The notes under the pieces: model-generated
Told to the model about the DNA's origin: nothing
Seen by the model: only the letters and a program-made list of their open reading frames with translations
Database searches by the model: none
Origin: Mesorhabditis belari
Lineage: Eukaryota > Nematoda > Chromadorea > Rhabditida > Rhabditidae
Reading direction: 5' to 3'
Assembly: GCA_958450365.1 (NCBI GenBank)
Contig: CAUEEP010000907.1
Location: forward strand, 1 to 64,000
DNA: 64,000 nt
Made by a program: the position numbers and the translations under genes
Part shown: in pieces, positions 53,531 through 64,000 of the stretch
Numbering within the stretch: the stretch's first letter is position 1
How the letters are laid out: the number at the start of each line of letters is the position of its first letter

Positions 53531-56500
53531 GGAACCATATTGGAACCATATTGGAAACCATATTGGAACCATACTTGGAACCATATTGGAAACCATATTG
53601 GAACCATATTGGAACCATATTGGAACCATATTGGAACCATATTGGAACCATATTGGAACCATATTGGAACCATATTTGAACCATATTGGAACCATATTGG
53701 AACCATATTGGAACCATATTGGAACCATATTGGAACCATATTGGAACCATATTGGAACCATATTGGAACCATATTGGAACCATATTGGAACCATATTGGA
53801 ACCATATTGGAACCATATTGGAACCATATTGGAACCATATTGGAACCATATTGGAACCATATTGGAACCATATTGGAACCATATTGGAACCATATTGGAA
53901 CCATATTGGAACCATATTGGAACCATATTGGAAACCATATTGGAACCATATTGGAACCATATTGGAACCATATTGGAACCGTATTGGAACCATATTGGAA
54001 CCATATTGGAACCATATTGGAACCATATTGGAACCATATTGGAAACCATATTGGAACCATATTGGAACCATATTGGAACCATATTGGAACCATATTGGAA
54101 CCATATTGGAACCATATTGGAACCATATTGAAACCATATTGGAACCATATTGGAACCATATTGGAACCATATTGGAACCATATTGGAACCATATTGGAAC
54201 CATATTGGAACCATATTGGAACCATATTGGAACCATATTGGAACCATATTGGAACCATATTGGAACCATATTGGAACCATATTGGAACCATATTGGAACC
54301 ATATTGGAACCATATTGGAACCATATTGGAACCATATTGGAACCATATTGGAACCATATTGGAAACCATATTGGAACCATATTGGAACCATATTGGAACC
54401 ATATTGGAACCATATTGGAACCATATTGGAACCATATTGGAAACCATATTGGAACCATATTGGAACCATATTGGAACCATATTGGAACCATATTGGAACC
54501 ATATTGGAACCATATTGGAACCATATTGGAACCATATTGGAACCATATTGGAACCATATTGGAACCATATTGGAACCATATTGGAACCATATTGGAACCA
54601 TATTGGAACCATATTGGAACCATATTGGAACCATATTGGAACCATATTGGAACCATATTGGAACCATATTGGAACCATATTGGAACCATATTGGAACCAT
54701 ATTGGAACCATATTGGAAACCATATTGGAACCATATTGGAACCATATTGGAACCATATTGGAACCATATTGGAACCATATTGGAACCATATTGGAACCAT
54801 ATTGGAACCATATTGGAACCATATTGGAACCATATTGGAACCATATTGGAACCATATTGGAACCATATTGGAACCATATTGGAACCATATTGGAACCATA
54901 TTGGAACCATATTGGAAACCATATTGGAACCATATTGGAACCATATTGGAACCATATTGGAACCATATTGGAACCATATTGGAACCATATTGGAACCATA
55001 TTGGAACCATATTGGAACCATATTGGAACCATATTGGAACCATATTGGAACCATATTGGAACCATATTGGAACCATATTGGAACCATATTGGAACCATAT
55101 TGGAACCATATTGGAACCATATTGGAACCATATTGGAACCGTATTGGAACCATATTGGAACCATATTGGAACCATATTGGAACCATATTGGAACCATATT
55201 GGAACCATATTGGAACCATATTGAACCATATTGGAACCATATTGGAACCATATTGGAACCATATTGGAACCATATTGGAACCATATTGGAACCATATTGG
55301 AACCATATTGGAACCATATTGGAAACCGTACTGGAACCATATTGGAACCATATTGGAACCATATTGGAACCATATTGGAACCATATTGGAACCATATTGG
55401 AACCATATTGGAACCATATTTGAAACCATATTGGAACCATATTGGAACCATATTGGAACCATATTGGAACCATATTGGAACCATATTGGAACCATATTGG
55501 AACCATATTGGAACCATATTGGAACCATATTGGAACCATATTGGAACCATATTGGAACCATATTGGAACCATATTGGAACCATATTGGAACCATATTGGA
55601 ACCATATTGGAACCATATTGGAACCATATTGGAACCATATTGGAACCATATTGGAACCATATTGGAACCATATTGGAACCATATTGGAACCATATTGGAA
55701 ACCATATTGGAACCATATTGGAACCATATTGGAACCATATTGGAACCATATTGGAACCATATTGGAACCATATTGGAACCATATTGGAACCATATTGGAA
55801 CCATATTGGAAACCATATTGGAACCATATTGGAACCATATTGGAACCATATTGGAAACCATATTGGAACCATATTGGAACCATATTGGAACCATATTGGA
55901 ACCATATTGGAACCATATTGGAACCATATTGGAACCATATTGGAACCATATTGGAACCATATTGGAACCATATTGGAACCATATTGGAACCATATTGGAA
56001 CCATATTGGAACCATATTGGAACCATATTGGAACCATATTGGAACCATATTGGAACCATATTGGAACCATATTGGAACCATATTGGAACCATATTGGAAC
56101 CATATTGGAACCATATTGGAACCATATTGGAACCATATTGGAACCATATTGGAACCATATTGGAACCATATTGGAACCATATTGGAACCATATTGGAACC
56201 ATATTGGAACCATATTGGAACCATATTGGAACCATATTGGAACCATATTGGAACCATATTGGAACCATATTGGAACCATATTGGAACCATATTGGAACCA
56301 TATTGGAAACCATATTGGAACCATATTGGAACCATATTGGAACCATATTGGAACCATATTGGAACCATATTGGAACCATATTGGAACCATATTGGAACCA
56401 TATTGGAACCATATTGGAACCATATTGGAACCATATTGGAACCATATTGGAACCATATTGGAAACCATATTGGAACCATATTGGAACCATATTGGAACCA

Positions 56501-59500
56501 TATTGGAACCATATTGGAACCATATTGGAACCATATTGGAACCATATTGGAACCATATTGGAACCATATTGGAACCATATTGGAACCATATTGGAAACCA
56601 TATTGGAACCATATTGGAACCATATTGGAACCATATTGGAACCATATTGGAACCATATTGGAACCATATTGGAACCATATTGGAACCATATTGGAACTAT
56701 ATTGGAACCATATTGGAACCATATTGGAACCATATTGGAACCATATTGGAACCATATTGGAACCATATTGGAACCATATTGGAACCATATTGGAACCATA
56801 TTGGAACCATATTGGAACCATATTGGAACCATATTGGAACCATATCGGAACCATATTGGAACCATATTGGAACCATATTGGAACCATATTGGAACCATAT
56901 TGGAACCATATTGGAACCATATTGGAACCATATTGGAACCATATTGGAACCATATTGGAACCATATTGGAACCATATTGGAACCATATTGGAACCATATT
57001 GGAACCTTATTGGAACCATATTGGAACCATATTGGAACCATATTGGAACCATATTGGAACCATATTGGAACCATATTGGAACCATATTGGAACCATATTG
57101 GAACCATATTGGAACCATATTGGAACCATATTGGAACCATATTGGAACCATATTGGAAACCATATTGGAACCATATTGGAACCATATTGGAACCATATTG
57201 GAACCATATTGGAACCATATTGGAACCATATTGGAACCATATTGGAACCATATTGGAACCATATTGGAACCATATTGGAACCATATTGGAACCATATTGG
57301 AACCATATTGGAACCATATTGGAACCATATTGGAACCATATTGGAACCATATTGGAACCATATTGGAACCATATTGGAACCATATTGGAACCATATTGGA
57401 ACCATATTGGAAACCATATTGGAACCATATTGGAACCATATTGGAACCATATTGGAACCATATTGGAACCATATTGGAACCATATTGGAACCATATTGGA
57501 ACCATATTGGAACCATATTGGAACCATATTGGAACCATATTGGAACCATATTGGAACCATATTGGAACCATATTGGAACCATATTGGAACCATATTGGAA
57601 CCATATTGGAACCATATTGGAACCATATTGGAACCATATTGGAACCATATTGGAACCATATTGGAACCATATTGGAACCATATTGGAACCATATTGGAAC
57701 CATATTGGAACCATATTGGAACCATATTGGAACCATATTGGAACCATATTGGAACCATATTGGAACCATATTGGAACCATATTGGAACCATATTGGAAAC
57801 CATATTGGAACCATATTGGAACCATATTGGAACCATATTGGAACCATATTGGAACCATATTGGAACCATATTGGAACCATATTGGAACCATATTGGAACC
57901 ATATTGGAACCATATTGGAACCATATTGGAACCATATTGGAACCATATTGGAACCATATTGGAACCATATTGGAACCATATTGGAACCATATTGGAACCA
58001 TATTGGAACCATATTGGAACCATATTGGAACCATATTGGAACCATATTGGAACCATATTGGAACCATATTGGAACCATATTGGAACCATATTGGAACCAT
58101 ATTGGAACCATATTGGAACCATATTGGAACCATATTGGAACCATATTGGAACCATATTGGAACCATATTGGAACCATATTGGAACCATATTGGAACCATA
58201 TTGGAACCATATTGGAACCATATTGGAACCATATTGGAACCATATTGGAACCATATTGGAACCATATTGGAACCATATTGGAACCATATTGGAACCATAT
58301 TGGAAACCATATTGGAACCATATTGGAACCATATTGGAACCATATTGGAAACCATATTGGAACCATATTGGAACCATATTGGAACCATATTGGAACCATA
58401 TTGGAACCATATTGGAACCATATTGGAACCATATTGGAACCATATTGGAACCATATTGGAACCATATTGGAACCATATTGGAACCATATTGGAACCATAT
58501 TGGAACCATATTGGAACCATATTGGAACCATATTGGAACCATATTGGAACCATATTGGAACCATATTGGAACCATATTGGAACCATATTGGAACCATATT
58601 GGAACCATATTGGAACCATATTGGAACCATATTGGAAACCATATTGGAACCATATTGGAACCATATTGGAACCATATTGGAACCATATTGGAACCATATT
58701 GGAACCATATTGGAACCATATTGGAACCATATTGGAACCATATTGGAACCATATTGGAACCATATTGGAACCATATTGGAACCATATTGGAACCATATTG
58801 GAAACCATATTGGAACCATATTGGAACCATATTGGAACCATATTGGAACCATATTGGAAACCATATTGGAACCATATCGGAACCATATTGGAACCATATT
58901 GGAACCATATTGGAACCATATTGGAACCATATTGGAACCATATTGGAACCATATTGGAACCATATTGGAACCGTGTTGGCCCATATTGGAACCATATTGG
59001 AACCATATTGGAACCATATTGGAACCATATTGGAAACCATATTGGAACCATATTGGAACCATATTGGAACCATATTGGAACCATATTGGAACCATATTGG
59101 AACCATATTGGAACCATATTGGAACCATATTGGAACCATATTGGAACCATATTGGAACCATATTGGAACCATATTGGAACCATATTGGAACCATATTGGA
59201 ACCATATTGGAACCATATTGGAAACCATATTGGAACCATATTGGAACCATATTGGAACCATATTGGAACCATATTGGAACCATATTGGAACCATATTGGA
59301 ACCATATTGGAACCATATTGGAACCATATTGGAACCATATTGGAAACCATATTGGAACCATATTGGAACCATATTGGAACCATATTGGAACCATATTGGA
59401 ACCATATTGGAACCATATTGGAACCATATTGGAACCATATTGGAACCATATTGGAACCATATTGGAACCATATTGGAACCATATTGGAACCATATTGGAA

Positions 59501-62500
59501 CCATATTGGAACCATATTGGAACCATATTGGAACCATATTGGAACCATATTGGAACCATATTGGAACCATATTGGAACCATATTGGAACCATATTGGAAC
59601 CATATTGGAACCATATTGGAACCATATTGGAACCATATTGGAACCATATTGGAACCATATTGGAACCATATTGGAACCATATTGGAACCATATTGGAACC
59701 ATATTGGAACCATATTGGAACCATATTGGAACCATATTGGAACCATATTGGAACCATATTGGAACCATATTGGAACCATATTGGAACCATATTGGAACCA
59801 TATTGGAACCATATTGGAACCATATTGGAACCATATTGGAACCATATTGGAAACCATATTGGAACCATATTGGAACCATATTGGAACCATATTGGAACCA
59901 TATTGGAACCATATTGGAACCATATTGGAACCATATTGGAACCATATTGGAACCATATTGGAACCATATTGGAACCATATTGGAACCATATTGGAACCAT
60001 ATTGGAACCATATTGGAACCATATTGGAACCATATTGGAACCATATTGGAACCATATTGGAACCATATTGGAACCATATTGGAACCATATTGGAACCATA
60101 TTGGAACCATATTGGAACCATATTGGAACCATATTGGAAACCATATTGGAACCATATTGGAACCATATTGGAACCATATTGGAACCATATTGGAACCATA
60201 TTGGAACCATATTGGAACCATATTGGAACCATATTGGAACCATATTGGAACCATATTGGAACCATATTGGAACCATATTGGAACCATATTGGAACCATAT
60301 TGGAACCATATTGGAACCATATTGGAACCATATTGGAACCATATTGGAACCATATTGGAAACCATATTGGAACCATATTGGAACCATATTGGAACCATAT
60401 TGGAACCATATTGGAACCATATTGGAACCATATTGGAACCATATTGGAACCATATTGGAACCATATTGGAACCATATTGGAACCATATTGGAACCATATT
60501 GGAACCATATTGGAACCATATTGGAACCATATTGGAACCATATTGGAACCATATTGAAACCATATTGGAACCATATTGGAACCATATTGGAACCATATTG
60601 GAACCATATTGGAACCATATTGGAACCATATTGGAACCATATTGGAACCATATTGGAACCATATTGGAACCATATTGGAACCATATTGGAACCATATTGG
60701 AACCATATTGGAACCATATTGAAACCATATTGGAACCATATTGGAACCATATTGGAACCATATTGGAACCATATTGGAACCATATTGGAACCATATTGGA
60801 ACCATATTGGAACCATATTGGAACCATATTGGAACCATATTGGAACCATATTGGAACCATATTGGAACCATATTGGAACCATATTGGAACCCTATTGGAA
60901 CCATATTGGAACCATATTGGAACCATATTGGAACCATATTGGAACCATATTGGAACCATATTGGAACCATATTGGAACCATATTGGAACCATATTGGAAC
61001 CATATTGGAACCATATTGGAACCATATTGGAACCATATTGGAAACCATATTGGAACCATATTGGAACCATATTGGAACCATATTGGAACCATATTGGAAC
61101 CATATTGGAACCATATTGGAACCATATTGGAACCATATTGGAAACCATATTGGAACCATATTGGAACCATATTGGAACCATATTGGAACCATATTGGAAC
61201 CATATTGGAACCATATTGGAACCATATTGGAACCATATTGGAACCATATTGGAACCATATTGGAACCATATTGGAACCATATTGGAACCATATTGGAACC
61301 ATATTGGAACCATATTGGAACCATATTGGAACCATATTGGAACCATATTGGAACCATATTGGAACCATATTGGAACCATATTGGAACCATATTGGAACCA
61401 TATTGGAACCATATTGGAACCATATTGGAACCATATTGGAACCATATTGGAACCATATTGGAACCATATTGGAACCATATTGGAACCATATTGGAACCAT
61501 ATTGGAACCATATTGGAACCATATTGGAACCATATTGGAAACCATATTGGAACCATATTGGAACCATATTGGAACCATATTGGAACCATATTGGAACCAT
61601 ATTGGAACCATATTGGAACCATATTGGAACCATATTGGAACCATATTGGAACCATATTGGAACCATATTGGAACCATATTGGAACCATATTGGAACCATA
61701 TTGGAACCATATTGGAACCATATTGGAACCATATTGGAACCATATTGGAACCATATTGGAACCATATTGGAACCATATTGGAACCATATTGGAACCATAT
61801 TGGAACCATATTGGAACCATATTGGAACCATATTGGAACCATATTGGAACCATATTGGAACCATATTGGAACCATATTGGAACCATATTGGAACCATATT
61901 GGAACCATATTGGAACCATATTGGAACCATATTGGAACCATATTGGAACCATATTGGAACCATATTGGAACCATATTGGAACCATATTGGAACCATATTG
62001 GAACCATATTGGAACCATATTGGAACCATATTGGAACCATATCGGAACCATATTGGAACCATATTGGAACCATATTGGAACCATATTGGAACCATATTGG
62101 AACCATATTGGAACCATATTGGAACCATATTGGAACCATATTGGAACCATATTGGAACCATATTGGAACCATATTGGAACCATATTGGAACCATATTGGA
62201 ACCATATTGGAACCATATTGGAACCATATTGGAACCATATTGGAACCATATTGGAACCATATTGGAACCATATTGGAACCATATTGGAACCATATTGGAA
62301 CCATATTGGAACCATATTGGAACCATATTGGAACCATATTGGAACCATATTGGAACCATATTGGAACCATATTGGAACCATATTGGAACCATATTGGAAC
62401 CATATTGGAACCATATTGGAACCATATTGGAACCATATTGGAACCATATTGGAACCATATTGGAACCATATTGGAACCATACTGGAACCATATTGGAACC

Positions 62501-64000
62501 ATATTGGAACCATATTGGAACCATATTGGAACCATATTGGAAACCATATTGGAACCATATCGGAACCATATTGGAACCATATTGGAACCATATTGGAACC
62601 ATATTGGAACCATATTGGAACCATATTGGAACCATATTGGAACCATATTGGAACCATATTGGAACCATATTGGAACCATATTGGAACCATATTGGAACCA
62701 TATCGGAACCATATTGGAACCATATTGGAACCATATTGGAAACCATATTGGAACCATATTGGAACCATATTGGAACCATATTGGAACCATATTGGAAACC
62801 ATATTGGAACCATATTGGAACCATATTGGAACCATATTGGAACCATATTGGAACCATATTGGAACCATATTGGAACCATATTGGAACCATATTGGAACCA
62901 TATTGGAACCATATTGGAAACCATATTGGAACCATATTGGAACCATATTGGAACCATATTGGAACCATATTGGAAACCATATTGGAACCATATTGGAACC
63001 ATATTGGAACCATATTGGAACCATATTGGAACCATATTGGAACCATATTGGAACCATATTGGAACCATATTGGAACCATATTGGAACCATATTGGAACCA
63101 TATTGGAACCATATTGGAACCATATTGGAACCATATTGGAACCATATTGGAACCATATTGGAACCATATTGGAACCATATTGGAAACCATATTGGAACCA
63201 TATTGGAACCATATTGGAACCATATTGGAACCATATTGGAACCATATTGGAACCATATTGGAACCATATTGGAACCATATTGGAACCATATTGGAACCAT
63301 ATTGGAACCATATTGGAACCATATTGGAACCATATTGGAACCATATTGGAACCATATTGGAACCATATTGGAACCATATTGGAACCATATTGGAACCATA
63401 TTGGAACCATATTGGAACCATATTGGAAACCATATTGGAACCATATTGGAACCATATTGGAACCATATTGGAACCATATTGGAACCATATTGGAACCATA
63501 TTGGAACCATATTGGAACCATATTGGAACCATATTGGAACCATATTGGAACCATATTGGAACCATATTGGAACCATATTGGAACCATATTGGAACCATAT
63601 TGGAACCATATTGGAACCATATTGGAACCATATTGGAACCATATTGGAAACCATATTGGAACCATATTGGAACCATATTGGAACCATATTGGAACCATAT
63701 TGGAACCATATTGGAACCATATTGGAACCATATTGGAACCATATTGGAACCATACTGGAACCATATTGGAACCATATTGGAACCATATTGGAACCATATT
63801 GGAACCATATTGGAACCATATTGGAACCATATTGGAACCATATTGGAACCATATTGGAACCATATTGGAACCATATTGGAACCATATTGGAACCATATTG
63901 GAACCATATTGGAACCATATTGGAACCATATTGGAACCATATTGGAACCATATTGGAACCATATTGGAACCATATTGGAACCATATTGGAACCATATTGG
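53531..64000. repeat. Giant 11-bp GGAACCATATT satellite, open at window end
   Basis: At least 10,470 bp, about 950 copies of GGAACCATATT, extremely homogeneous. Rare variants: 12-bp GGAAACCATATT (about 40 copies at irregular distances of ~45-560 bp or more), GGAACCGTATT, GGAACCATATC, GGAACCATACT, and one scrambled unit at 58970-58984. The unit has no stop in any frame on either strand, which creates open frames of up to 3,529 codons on both strands at once; these are not genes. Same family as 27816-28385 and 38903-39029. The left edge is the more diverged one. Confidence 0.98.

Noticed and set aside
53384..63995. Open frames up to 3,529 codons on both strands over the GGAACCATATT array
   Set aside because: The 11-bp unit lacks stops in every frame, so openness is automatic; both strands and several frames are open at once and show no domain, splice or start logic.

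Overview
The window is eukaryotic and most likely nematode. The evidence is one multi-exon GPCR gene with several very short introns (39-61 nt) and TTTCAG-type acceptors, a crowd of Tc1/mariner-derived elements, and TTAGGC-like arrays. The background is AT-rich and gene-poor. The species cannot be named from this sequence.

Layout. 1-40.3 kb is repeat country. It holds mariner-type MITEs, two decayed mariner transposases, a LINE 3' end, a tRNA-derived SINE sitting inside a MITE, two ~2-kb palindromes, hairpin and foldback families, and many minisatellites with units of about 10-40 bp. A broken Brinker/CENP-B-type helix-turn-helix gene lies at 23.9-24.7 kb. 40.35-51.53 kb is the only gene I can reconstruct: a 7-TM receptor of the AKH/GnRH/vasopressin type, 16 exons, about 534 residues, plus strand. 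All its introns over 220 nt contain a minisatellite and/or a MITE. 51.7-52.5 kb holds LINE and mariner fragments on the minus strand. 52.8-53.2 kb is a 10-bp array. 53.53-64.0 kb is one giant array of an 11-bp unit (about 950 copies) that runs off the window.

Main patterns. (1) Many minisatellites sit exactly between two direct copies of 50-290 bp of otherwise low-copy sequence. A SINE inside a MITE shows the same layout, with a ~120-bp duplication, and another copy of that MITE gives the empty-site comparison. This looks like one shared insertion or repair process with very long staggered breaks. (2) The 11-bp satellite family GGAACC(A/G)TATT occurs at three or four places and is hugely expanded at the right end. 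(3) Many units are close to one or two DNA helical turns (10-12 or 20-21 bp). The very long open reading frames across the arrays are by-products of units that happen to lack stop codons and are not annotated as genes.
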